From a bacterium (GTDB taxonomy: Bacteria; Myxococcota_A; Bradymonadia; UBA7976; UBA1532), in the NCBI GenBank assembly GCA_030426085.1, contig JAUHYW010000020.1, positions 62,001 through 126,000 on the forward strand: 64,000 bases of DNA. The letters run 5' to 3'. A program made the translations under genes and the position numbers. Below the pieces are notes generated by a model that was given only the letters and a program-made list of their open reading frames with translations, made no database searches and had not been told where the DNA came from. Below, piece by piece: positions 8,201 through 16,586 of the stretch. The first letter of the stretch is position 1; each line of letters opens with the position of its first letter.

Positions 8201-9753
8201 AGTCGCCGCGCTTCGTGCGGGTCGCCAGCCGGCTCGACTGGCTGCCCGACTCGACGTCGCCCCGGCTGGGCGTGCGCCTCGTGCGCACCGTGAGCGACAT
8301 GCCCTGCGGCGACGGGCAGTGCGCGCCGGGCGACGGCGAGAGCTGCGCCACCTGCGCCCTCGACTGCGGGTGTGACGGCGGCCTGGCCTGCGTGCAGGGC
8401 GCGTGCGTCGAGTGCGTGGCCGAGTGCGGCGACCGGCGCTGCGGCGACGACGGCTGCGGCGGCTCGTGCGGCGCCTGCCCGGGGGGCGAAGTCTGCGTCG
8501 TGGGCGGCTGCCAGCCGGCCGGCATCACGCTGATCGTCGACGAGGCGACCCCGATCGATTCGAACGACACGCTGGAAGTCATCGCCGAGATACCGGCCGG
8601 CTTCGGCGACGGGCGCATCGAGGACGCGCACGGCCGGGCCATCGCGGTCTTCCTGGGCACCGGCGAGCCGGGGCGCGAGCGGGCGGCGGTGGACTGGGAC
8701 GTGCTCAACGCGGCCGAGCCGCTCGACGGCGGCCGCCGCACCCGGCGCGCGCTGTACGCGGTGTACCGCTTCGACGGCGAGGCGGTGCGGGTGCCGTTCA
8801 CCGCCCGCATCATCTGCCCGGCGACGCAGCTCTGTCTCGGCGAGTGCCTGCCGGGCAACGCGGAGTGCGACCGCACCTGCCCCGCCGGGTGCGGGGCGGG
8901 GCAGATCTGCGTCGATCGGCGGTGCGTCGAGGCGGTCGCCGGGGTGGCGCTCGGCCGGCTGCTGCCGCGGGACACGGGGGTGGTGCTCGGCGACGACACC
9001 CCGCGGGGCACCAAGGGCACGCCGCTGGCGGTGCACCTCGACCGCCCGGCGCCGGCCGGCGGGCTGGTGGTGCAGCTCGAGAGCCTCGACCCGGCCATCG
9101 CCGTGCCCCCGGACGTCGTGGTGCCGGCGGGCGCCGAGCGGGCCGAGTTCACCGTGCAGGTCTTCGGCCGGACTCACGGCGCGGGCATCATCGCCCGCCT
9201 CGGCGCGCAGCAGGCGTTCGCCGAGATCCGCACCATCGAGCCGCCGCAGCCCGCCGCGCCGCTGATCATCAACGAGGTCGACTACGACCAGCCGGGCCAG
9301 GACATGGCCGAGTTCGTCGAGCTGTACAACCCGACCGCCGTCGACCAGCCCACCGCCGTGCTGGCGCTGCTCTTCGTCAACGGCGACGACGACGGCGACC
9401 CCTACATCACCGTGCCGCTGCTCGACCTGCCCCCGGTGCCGGCGGGCGGCTACGCGCTGGTGGGTGACGACGTCGGCGGGGGGGTGGCGCGGCTGCCGCT
9501 GGACGGCGAGGTGCAGGGGGGCGACTCGGACGGGGTGGTGCTCGTCGATACGGTCAGCGGCGCGGTGCTCGACGCCTTCGCCTACGACGGCTTCCTGCTC
9601 GGCGTGACCGAGGGCGACCCGCAGACCGCGGACCTGCGCGGGGACCGGGAGGAGTCGTTCGCCCGCTGCCCGGATGGCGTCGACGACAACGACAGCGCGG
9701 GGGACTTCCGGCGGGTGGCGCCGACGCCCGGGCTGCCCAACGCCTGCCCGTAG
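5296..9753 (+). CDS. Large cysteine-rich lipoprotein: vWA, MopE-like repeats, SUMF1-fold and lamin-tail domains
   Basis: 1485 aa. A GCAGGAGA ribosome site precedes the ATG. A signal peptide with lipobox LFGC (about residue 22) is followed by a Gly/Asp/Ala linker, so it is probably a surface or periplasmic lipoprotein. Order: Cys-rich CGDGxC modules (~50-280); von Willebrand A domain (~285-468) with an intact MIDAS start DRSSS and a later TDGDE; five D-N-D-C-D-G-type calcium-like repeats spaced about 59 residues apart (~475-714); a formylglycine-generating-enzyme/SUMF1 fold (~737-1000) with GYRLPTEAEWEYAARAG and VHRGGAF; more Cys modules; and a C-terminal lamin-tail-like domain (IINEVDYD, ~1320-1468). 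The SUMF1 fold lacks the Cys residues used by true FGE, so an adhesive or structural role is more likely than catalysis. A frameshifted relative with DCDG repeats plus SUMF1 fold lies at 41.6-43.0 kb. Confidence 0.87.
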   Translation: MRPARPLSFASPALGALLLFGCVSGGGGGGDTPPPADGAVDAAADATTACQPDCVDRQCGADGCGAVCGVCAPDEICAAGRCEMPPESCGDGTCAEGETCENCEADCGACCGDGACSAEQRETCASCAADCACPDGETCDMQANACVAECAPDCAGRDCGSDGCGGECGVCEEGICDADGQCGAPPEICGDGACGEGEDCSNCADDCPCGDDQRCDRGECVADCPDDCGPLWQASCTADGFGYRLCAPDPERPGCSAPTRRILCGAGRDCIEGDGGARCGGRCLRPEVLVLVDRSSSMEGERWQFTRAALVDTSVTVAELVRLGLRMFPGEVDACTAGPLTAPAFDARAAFDAMPAPAQVAQTPIASALEGAAEAFGDPDEGESVILVTDGDETCAGEFDAVQTAAALRLRGVRTFVIGIGREANGDLLTAIAEAGGTTGPDGAPYYAVQDGFELRSALDAIFAALEIGQAERCNDGDDDCDGVVDEALIPPPSMRQGGVCGGAVQICDGAWIEPDYAAIEGYEADEITCDALDNDCDARIDEALDPPLAEMQAGVCGGAVQICAEGWIEPEYGRIAGYEADEASCDGRDNDCDGALDESLDAPPAAVQAGICAGAEQICDGRWVEPDYAARPGHEAPEVSCDALDNDCDGRIDERLEAPPADHQAGVCAGAVRVCAGRWIEPDYGRIADYESPEATCEGLDNDCDGRVDENVPCPVICGANDIGPPCNRCPAGTVVPPGWVCAPAGDFIIGSPPDEPGRNGQENQRLLTLTRPFLIQATEATRADWQSVMVLDPSRNDRCDPDAPGEFGHCPANRMTWFDAAAYANARTAAERAPLTPCYTLEDCEGQPGDALVCAQVGFDPACTGYRLPTEAEWEYAARAGRRTAYWSGSTEDDLAGVGWYEGNSGDRIHAVGELPPNPWGLFDVHGNLREWVHDWWSAGYFAGSAVDRTGPADGLTKVHRGGAFDESPRFVRVASRLDWLPDSTSPRLGVRLVRTVSDMPCGDGQCAPGDGESCATCALDCGCDGGLACVQGACVECVAECGDRRCGDDGCGGSCGACPGGEVCVVGGCQPAGITLIVDEATPIDSNDTLEVIAEIPAGFGDGRIEDAHGRAIAVFLGTGEPGRERAAVDWDVLNAAEPLDGGRRTRRALYAVYRFDGEAVRVPFTARIICPATQLCLGECLPGNAECDRTCPAGCGAGQICVDRRCVEAVAGVALGRLLPRDTGVVLGDDTPRGTKGTPLAVHLDRPAPAGGLVVQLESLDPAIAVPPDVVVPAGAERAEFTVQVFGRTHGAGIIARLGAQQAFAEIRTIEPPQPAAPLIINEVDYDQPGQDMAEFVELYNPTAVDQPTAVLALLFVNGDDDGDPYITVPLLDLPPVPAGGYALVGDDVGGGVARLPLDGEVQGGDSDGVVLVDTVSGAVLDAFAYDGFLLGVTEGDPQTADLRGDREESFARCPDGVDDNDSAGDFRRVAPTPGLPNACP

Positions 9754-9772
9754 CGCCCGGCGGCGAGGGGCC

Positions 9773-11380
9773 TCAGTCGATCGCGGCGCCGAACTCGAAC
9801 CACGTGGGCATCGCGCTGAGGAATCCCAGCCACTCGCCCGGCGTCCAGTCGATGACCGGCCCGTTGGCGGTGCCCATCGCGGCCCAGACCGCGCCCCCGT
9901 GGCTTTTGTAGCCACGGGGGCTGGCCATGGTGTGGAACTCGGGGGCGCCGATGGCCAGATCGACCCGGCCGTCGCCGTCGAAGTCCCCCGACCGGATCGC
10001 CGCGCCGAAGGATGCGTAATTGCGGAGGTCAGAGTCGCTGGGGCTCGCAAAGGGGCACACGAGCAGGTGGTCGCCGCCGCCGGTGACGATGCCGCCGCTG
10101 CCGCCGTAGAGGATCGCGACGGCGCCGGCGATGTTCTCGCCCGGGACGCCGACCGCCAGATCGTCGTACCCGTCGCCGTTCAGATCGGCCGCCTCGAGCG
10201 CGGCCCCGAAGCGATCGCCGGCCTCGCGGCTGGACCGGATGCTGCCGACGTTCTGGCTCAGGATCTGGTCCTCGGTGACGGCGTGGGCCCCGGCGTTGAG
10301 CCCGCCGAGCGGCACGCCGAAGAGGTCGGGCTCACCGAAGATGACGTGCACCTTGCCGCCGTCGTCGCCGAAGCCCGGCGCCCCGATGGCGAGATCGTCG
10401 GTCCCGTCGAGGTTGAAGTCGCCGACCGTCAGCGCCGCGCCGAACTCGTCGCCGGCATCCCAGGTGCCCTCCACGCCGTTCCAGGTGCCCTCCACGCCGT
10501 TCCACCCCGGGTAGTACAGCGCGTCCCCCGTCGCGTCGAGGCCGGCGGCCGTGCCGTAGATCAGGTGCACCAGCCCCTTGTCCCCGTTCTCGCCCGGCAC
10601 ACCGACCGCCAGGTCGTCGTACCCGTCCCGGTCGAAGTCCCCCACCGCCAGGCTCTCGCCGAAGCGGTCGTCGGCCTCGCTCACGCCGAGCATGCCGGGG
10701 CCGTCCTGCCAGAAGTCGGCGGCCCCGTCCGTGGTCAGCCCGTCCTGCGAGCCGTAGAGGACCACGACGGCGCCGGCGTCGGGGGTCTGGCCGATGTCCT
10801 CCCCGGGGACCCCGATGACGAGATCATCGTACCCGTCGCCGTCGAAGTCCCCGACCGCGACGCTCGCGCCGAAGCGATCATCGGCCTCGGGCGCGCCGGG
10901 CACCCCCGGCGTGCTCGGCTTCCAGACCTCGTGGGGCCAGCCCTGCCCAGGCGGGGCCATGTAGACCACGTGGACCATGCCCACATCGACCGGCGCGCCC
11001 GGATCCCACTGCCAGGAGGGGAAGTGCGTGAAGGGATGAGGCACGATCTGCCCCGTCGCGCCGTCCCCGGGCATGCCCGGCGCGCCCACGGCGAAGTCCT
11101 CGAGGCCATCGCCGTTGAAGTCGCCGAAGGCGACCGCGGCGCCGTACTCGTAGCCCTTCCCGTCAATCCAGTCATCATCGAAGACATCAGCGTAGCTCAG
11201 CATGTTGTCCTCCGACGTCACCAGCCCGCCGGCGGTGCCCAGCGCGAAGGCGACCGAGGAGCCGCCCGGTCGGCCGACCAGGATGTCGTCGCGGCCGTCG
11301 TCGTTGATGTCCGCGGCCCAGGACGCCGACGTGGTCAGGAGCAGGGCGCTCATCGCGCCGATGCGGGAGATGCGGTTCAT
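9773..11380 (-). CDS. Exported FG-GAP (integrin alpha-like) repeat protein
   Basis: 535 aa with signal peptide (MSALLLTTSASWA, cleavage after AWA). The whole mature part is built from FG-GAP repeats of the kind FGAALTVGDFNLDGTDDLAIGAPG, about seven copies, each with a DxDxDGxxD calcium loop, so it should fold as a beta-propeller like the integrin alpha head. GAGGAGG precedes the ATG. It converges with the vWA lipoprotein with only 19 bp between the stops. Inside the gene are an in-frame 21-bp tandem duplication (10460-10501, peptide WNGVEGT twice) and a perfect hairpin (9894-9920). Role inferred: extracellular binding or adhesion. There is no enzymatic motif. Confidence 0.88.
   Translation of the reverse strand: MNRISRIGAMSALLLTTSASWAADINDDGRDDILVGRPGGSSVAFALGTAGGLVTSEDNMLSYADVFDDDWIDGKGYEYGAAVAFGDFNGDGLEDFAVGAPGMPGDGATGQIVPHPFTHFPSWQWDPGAPVDVGMVHVVYMAPPGQGWPHEVWKPSTPGVPGAPEADDRFGASVAVGDFDGDGYDDLVIGVPGEDIGQTPDAGAVVVLYGSQDGLTTDGAADFWQDGPGMLGVSEADDRFGESLAVGDFDRDGYDDLAVGVPGENGDKGLVHLIYGTAAGLDATGDALYYPGWNGVEGTWNGVEGTWDAGDEFGAALTVGDFNLDGTDDLAIGAPGFGDDGGKVHVIFGEPDLFGVPLGGLNAGAHAVTEDQILSQNVGSIRSSREAGDRFGAALEAADLNGDGYDDLAVGVPGENIAGAVAILYGGSGGIVTGGGDHLLVCPFASPSDSDLRNYASFGAAIRSGDFDGDGRVDLAIGAPEFHTMASPRGYKSHGGAVWAAMGTANGPVIDWTPGEWLGFLSAMPTWFEFGAAID
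9894..9920. repeat. Perfect inverted repeat inside the FG-GAP gene
   Basis: CCCCCGTGGCT (9894-9904), a 5-nt loop TTTGT, then AGCCACGGGGG (9910-9920): 11-bp arms without mismatch. It lies in the coding region (peptide around SPRGYKSHGG), near the 3' end of the gene on the minus strand. Confidence 0.75.
10460..10501. repeat. 21-bp in-frame tandem duplication
   Basis: Two identical 21-bp units (10460-10480 and 10481-10501) encode WNGVEGT twice on the minus strand. The identity suggests a recent slippage duplication in a loop of the FG-GAP propeller. Confidence 0.85.
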
Positions 11381-11937
11381 GGTGGCCTCCTCGTGTATTC
11401 GCCGTGCGTGTCAGCACCACCGGAAGTGGTCGGGTCTGCCGCGCTCTGCGGCGATACACTTCGACACTTCAAGCGACGTGCCAGCGCGCGCACGGCGACC
11501 ATCCGCGGGCCGCGGCCGGTTTCGGAGGCGATTCGAGGCCGCGGTACGGTTCTCGGGGCGTCGCGAAACCGTATCGATACGACCGCCGGGCGCCGCTCAT
11601 GGCATCGACTGAAGGGGGTTTCTATGTAGATGAACGAAACTCGGAGCCCCCGGAGCCCGCATGCCAGGCGTGCCCGCGCTTCGGCATGTGGTTGTCGAGG
11701 CTGGAGGACCTCGGCGGCTGAGCGGCCGGCTACGCCCGCGCTGCCCGCCCGACCCGAGATGGATGGCATCGTCTCTCGGCGGCCGGCCTGCCAGGCACAT
11801 GCGCCGGGCAGCACATCTTCCGGGCACCGGCGGCGTATTCGGGCTGCGCCCGCCAGAAAATCATCGACCGCGTCAGATCCGAAGGCGCCCCCGCCAAGTC
11901 ATCGATGACCGCTCACTCGAATACAAGGAGAGTCATG
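11381..11937. other. Intergenic region between divergent exported-protein genes
   Basis: 557 bases. It contains the leaders of the FG-GAP gene (minus) and the M23-like lipoprotein (plus). I see no RNA gene. One short frame, ATG 11599 to stop 11721 (40 residues, containing CQACPRFGMWL), has plausible composition but no ribosome site and atypically AT-rich third codon positions at its start; I do not call it as a gene. Confidence 0.4.
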
Positions 11938-13986
11938 ATGACCCATCACACCCACCCCGGCGCCCTCGCCCTCGGCCTCGCCGCCGGGCTGTGCGCGCTC
12001 ACCGCCTGTGGCACGCCGGCGGAGGACGCGCCCGACGTCGCCATCTCGGTCCTCGAGCCGATGGAGAACGGGGTCGTGCTGCTGCAGCAGATCGCGCCCA
12101 ACGACGTCGGCGGCGACCCGCGGTGGCGCATCTCGCTGGAACTGCTCATCGAGAACGACGGCGGCGCGCCGGTCACCCTCGAGGAGGTCTACATCAACGG
12201 CGTGCTGGTCTCGGACTTCCTCACCGGGGGACTGCCGATCGGGGCCGGGGACGTGCAGTACTTCCAGAACTGCCGCTGCGGCAAGGTCGAGGGCGTGCCC
12301 GATCGGGCCGACGCCCACGGCAGCCGGGTCCTGATCGCCGATGTGTACCCGCCGCTGGTCGAGGTCGAGCTGTACTTCGCCGGCTTCGAGGCGCCGGTGC
12401 GCACGTTCTGGGGCACCGGCGAGCACGTCAACGACGGCGGCCCGCTGCAGTGGCCGGGGCACGCGGCCGATCTGGGCCGCAACGAGCTGTGGCGGGCCAC
12501 GAGCAGCCATGGCAGCGATCATCAGGTGTTCGCCCTCGACACCGACGTGCGGGCCTGGAACCCCGAGGCCGGGGTCTGGGACCGGCTGTATCCCGGCGGC
12601 TCGGCGATCTTGCAGGAGGACCACCGGGCCTATGGCAAGCCGGTCTACGCGATGAGCGACGGCGAGGTCTGCTGGGCGGTCGACGACCACCCGGAGTGGG
12701 CGAACCTCCCGCAATACGGCCTCAAGAGGAGCGGCGCGCTGGGGTCGGCGGGGTGGCCGGTCAGCCCGACCTACGGCGGGTACCTGCCGGGCGGCAACCA
12801 GATCTTCGTCAAGGCCGGCGACGAGGTCTGGGTGGTGGCGCACCTCCAGCCGGGCTCGATCCCGACCGAGCTGATGGTGCCCGGCGCGCCGGTGGTCGAG
12901 GGGCAGTACCTGGGCAAGGTCGGCTACAGCGGCGACACCGACTTCCCGCACACCCACATCCACGTCAAGACCGAGCCCACGGACGGGGCCGGCGCGGGCC
13001 ACCTCGAGATGGCGGCCTACAACTTCTGCGATCGCGGCCGCTTCCGCCCGATGTCGTTCGCCGACATGCAGCACATCCCCGAGGCCCACGCGCACGACGC
13101 AATCGAAGAGACCGGCGACCTCGCGCCCGAAGACTGGTTCGAGATGACGAATCACTCGGCCCAGCACCGCACCGGCCCCGAGGTGGGCCTGATGTATCCG
13201 GCGACCGACGCCTTCGTCTTCGAGCAGGACCCGGTCGACGAGCAGCGCTACATCGGCGTCTTCAATGCCCGGGACACCATCGACCTGCGGGTGAGGGCCA
13301 CCTCGTGGGACGCGTTCACCGCGCGTTGGAACGCGCTGGCCGGTGATCGCTTCCAGCTCACGGAGGTCGAGACCCTGTTCGAGGACGGTCAGCGGGTCTT
13401 CCTGGGCACCTTCGAGCGGGGCACCACCCCCACGGCGCTGATCGGGCTGACCGGCTTCGAGGCCTTCGCCGACGCCTACGAGGCGCAGGTGCGCCTGGGC
13501 CGGCGGCTGATCGACGTGGACGCCTACTTCGACGGCGCGGGCGCCCACTACATCGGCGTCTTCGCGCCCGGCGAAGGCCGCCAGGCGCTCCTGGGCCACA
13601 GCAGCCAGCGGGCCTTCTTCGCCGACTGGGCTGCGCTGGGCCGGTCGGGCATGCGGCTGGTCGACATCGACATCATCACGGTCGACGGCGCCCAGCGGTA
13701 CGTCTCGGTGTATCGCGGCGGCGACGGCGGTCACTCGCTGGCCGGCCATCGGGGTTGGCCGCGGTTCGTCGAGCACTGGGTCGCCTCGTCGGAGGCCGGC
13801 CTGCGGCTCATCGACCTCGAGACGTACCTCGACGCCGACGGCGTCCGGGTGTACATGTCGGCCTTCGTGGAGGGCGACCAGCGGCACGCCCTCATCGGGG
13901 CCACCGGCTACACCGACTTCTTGCGGCACGTGGAGCGGCTGAGTGTGGACGGGCTGAAGCTCGTCGACGTGGTCGTCGAGCAGTAG
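11938..13986 (+). CDS. Lipoprotein with M23-like (LytM) domain and BTRD1-type tandem repeats
   Basis: About 682 aa. ATG at 11938 is chosen because AAGGAG (11925-11930) sits 7 nt upstream; ATG at 11935 is the alternative. The lipobox LTAC lies about 20 residues in. Residues ~190-370 resemble an M23/LytM fold: DHQVFALDTDV, then GNQIFVKAGDEVWVVAH, and GYSGDTDFPHTHIHVK with the HxH zinc motif. The first His/Asp ligand pair is spaced unusually, so zinc binding and activity are not certain. The C-terminal ~270 residues hold four or five repeats of the pattern YIGVF...F...W....GxRLIDVDxY, as in bacterial tandem repeat domain 1 (polyglycine-hydrolase-like structural repeats). Likely function: cell-wall or surface peptide binding or cleavage outside the inner membrane. 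Confidence 0.75.
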   Translation: MTHHTHPGALALGLAAGLCALTACGTPAEDAPDVAISVLEPMENGVVLLQQIAPNDVGGDPRWRISLELLIENDGGAPVTLEEVYINGVLVSDFLTGGLPIGAGDVQYFQNCRCGKVEGVPDRADAHGSRVLIADVYPPLVEVELYFAGFEAPVRTFWGTGEHVNDGGPLQWPGHAADLGRNELWRATSSHGSDHQVFALDTDVRAWNPEAGVWDRLYPGGSAILQEDHRAYGKPVYAMSDGEVCWAVDDHPEWANLPQYGLKRSGALGSAGWPVSPTYGGYLPGGNQIFVKAGDEVWVVAHLQPGSIPTELMVPGAPVVEGQYLGKVGYSGDTDFPHTHIHVKTEPTDGAGAGHLEMAAYNFCDRGRFRPMSFADMQHIPEAHAHDAIEETGDLAPEDWFEMTNHSAQHRTGPEVGLMYPATDAFVFEQDPVDEQRYIGVFNARDTIDLRVRATSWDAFTARWNALAGDRFQLTEVETLFEDGQRVFLGTFERGTTPTALIGLTGFEAFADAYEAQVRLGRRLIDVDAYFDGAGAHYIGVFAPGEGRQALLGHSSQRAFFADWAALGRSGMRLVDIDIITVDGAQRYVSVYRGGDGGHSLAGHRGWPRFVEHWVASSEAGLRLIDLETYLDADGVRVYMSAFVEGDQRHALIGATGYTDFLRHVERLSVDGLKLVDVVVEQ

Positions 13987-14081
13987 GGGCCCCGCCCCGA
14001 TCGCATCAGGCGCGCGGTCTGGGCAGGGCCCGCGCCCGCGCCGCTGCGGGCGGCGGGTCATGACCAGAGCCGGTCGACGGG

Positions 14082-14849
<768 letters not shown>

Positions 14850-14885
14850 GGGCGTTTCCTCGCAGCGCGGGCCCGCCGGGGGCCC

Positions 14886-15605
14886 TCAACGGTGGTCGAT
14901 CAGCTCCACCTCGCCGGCGTGGATCGTGGCGATGCCGTCGGCGGTGCGCAGCCTCAGCGCGCCGTCCGGCGCGAGGCCGGCGAAGGCGCCTTCGATGCCG
15001 CCCTGACGCATCCGGGCGCCGGCGGGCGGGGCGTGACGGTGCCACGCTTCGAGCACCGGCGCCAGCCCATGGCGCTCGACCCGGGTCAGCCACGCCTCCA
15101 GGCGCCCGAGCAGCGGCCCGGCCAGCGCCCGGGCCGAAGGGGGGTCGGGCAGCCGCTCGTCGAGCGCGATCCCGGGCACGTCGTCCGGCCAGCCGGCGGG
15201 CGGGCGGCGCGCGTTGAGGCCGACGCCGACCACCGCGGTCCAGGCGTCGGGCGCGCCCCGGGCCTCGCACAAGATGCCGGCCAGCTTGCGGCCGTCGAGC
15301 AGCAGGTCGTTGGGCCACTTGAGGGTCGGGCGCAGGCCCCGCTCGGCGACGAGCTCGGCGGCGGCGGCGGCGGCCAGCAAGGGCAGCGCCCCGCCGAGCG
15401 CCTGGGAGAAGGCCGGGCGGGCGATCCAGCTCAGGTACAGCCCGCAGCCCGGCGGCGAGTGCCACCGGCGGCCCCGGCGGCCCCGGCCGGCGGTCTGGTG
15501 ATCGGCGGCGACCGCCCGGATCGCGCGGTCGTCGACCCGGGCCCACGCCGCGTCGTTGGTGCTGCCGCAGCCGTCGAGCCACAGCAGGCCCCGGTCCACG
15601 CTCAC
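14886..15605 (-). CDS. birA: Biotin--[acetyl-CoA-carboxylase] ligase
   Basis: 239 aa from GTG 15605, whose last two bases are shared with the stop of epmA (GTGA overlap). Joins biotin to carrier-protein lysines through biotinyl-AMP. Motifs: GSTNDAAW, the adenylate loop GRGRRGRRW, KWPNDLLLDGRKLAGILCE and VGVGLN. There is no N-terminal winged helix, so this is the monofunctional form that does not repress transcription. A C-terminal SH3-like part (ADGIATIHAGEVELIDHR) is present. Housekeeping gene in the epmA-birA-coaX run. Confidence 0.93.
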   Translation of the reverse strand: MSVDRGLLWLDGCGSTNDAAWARVDDRAIRAVAADHQTAGRGRRGRRWHSPPGCGLYLSWIARPAFSQALGGALPLLAAAAAAELVAERGLRPTLKWPNDLLLDGRKLAGILCEARGAPDAWTAVVGVGLNARRPPAGWPDDVPGIALDERLPDPPSARALAGPLLGRLEAWLTRVERHGLAPVLEAWHRHAPPAGARMRQGGIEGAFAGLAPDGALRLRTADGIATIHAGEVELIDHR

Positions 15606-16570
15606 GGGCCGCCCCACCGCTGCACCCGCACGTCGTCGATGTGCTCGGCGCCGGTCAGCCACATCACCAGCCGGTCGACCCCCAGGGCGATGCCGGCGGT
15701 CGGCGCCATGCGCCGCAGCGCGTCGAGCAGCGCCTCGTCGATCGGCCGCGGCGACCGGCCGAGCGCCTGCTGGTGGGCCCGGTCGGCCTCGAAGCGCCGC
15801 CGCTGCTCTTCGGCGTCGATCAGCTCGTCGAAGGCGTTGGCCAGTTCGAAGCCGCCGGCGTACAGCTCGAAGCGCAGCGCGACGCTGCGGGAGCGGTCGA
15901 GCCGGGCCAGCGCCGCCTGGCTCGGGGGCCAGGCCCACAAGAAGGTCGGCCGGCTGCGCCCCAGCTTCGGCTCGACCGCCTCGAGCATCACCTGGAAGAA
16001 GACGTCGTCCCAGTCCCCGCCCGCGGCGACGTAGTGCCCCGCCGCCTGCGCCGCCGCCCGCAGCCCGTCGGCGGTGGGGTGTTCGAACGGGTCGAGGCCC
16101 GCGTGGCGTACGAAGGCCTCCCGCACGGTGAGCCGCTCGAAGGGCGCGTCGACCGCCGTCACCCGGCCCCGGTAGCCCACCGCGCCCCGGCCGACCGCCG
16201 CCCGCGCCGCCCGGATCAGCGCCTCGGTCTGGTCCATCATGCGCAGCAGGTCGGACCCGGCCTCGTACCACTCGAGCATGGTGAACTCGGGGCTGTGGGT
16301 CTTGGAGGGCGGCTCGTCGCGGAAGCACGGGCCGAGGCTGTAGATCTGCTCGAAGCCGGCGCCGAGCAGGCGCTTGAGGGCGAACTCGGGGCTGGTGTGC
16401 AGGTAGCGCCGGGGGCCGGCGGTGCGCAGTTCGAAGGGGGTGAGGTGGGGCTCCATGCCCGGGCTGCGCACGGCGATCGGGGCCTCGATCTCGACGAACC
16501 CCCGCTCGTCGAAGAAGGCCCGCAACGCCCGTACGATGCGCGCCCGGCGGCGCAGCAGGTCCGGCTTCAT
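15602..16570 (-). CDS. epmA: EF-P lysine lysyltransferase-type (GenX/PoxA) class II synthetase
   Basis: 322 aa, a class II lysyl-tRNA synthetase catalytic core without the anticodon-binding domain. Motif 2 is FRDEPPSKTHSPEFTMLEWY and motif 3 GIALGVDRLVMWLTGAEHIDDV. The family adds (R)-beta-lysine to elongation factor P. No efp or epmB gene is seen nearby, so the substrate is inferred from family membership. First gene of a coupled run with birA and coaX. Confidence 0.9.
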   Translation of the reverse strand: MKPDLLRRRARIVRALRAFFDERGFVEIEAPIAVRSPGMEPHLTPFELRTAGPRRYLHTSPEFALKRLLGAGFEQIYSLGPCFRDEPPSKTHSPEFTMLEWYEAGSDLLRMMDQTEALIRAARAAVGRGAVGYRGRVTAVDAPFERLTVREAFVRHAGLDPFEHPTADGLRAAAQAAGHYVAAGGDWDDVFFQVMLEAVEPKLGRSRPTFLWAWPPSQAALARLDRSRSVALRFELYAGGFELANAFDELIDAEEQRRRFEADRAHQQALGRSPRPIDEALLDALRRMAPTAGIALGVDRLVMWLTGAEHIDDVRVQRWGGP

Positions 16571-16586
16571 GGGGATGGGTTCCGAT

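Noticed and set aside
7505-8290. Active formylglycine-generating enzyme (sulfatase activator)
   Set aside because: The catalytic Cys residues after the HRGG motif are absent and no sulfatase gene is near.
5080-10050. Open frame of more than 1600 codons on the minus strand across the vWA lipoprotein
   Set aside because: Shadow frame: no domain, no ribosome site, and it runs through two well-supported genes.
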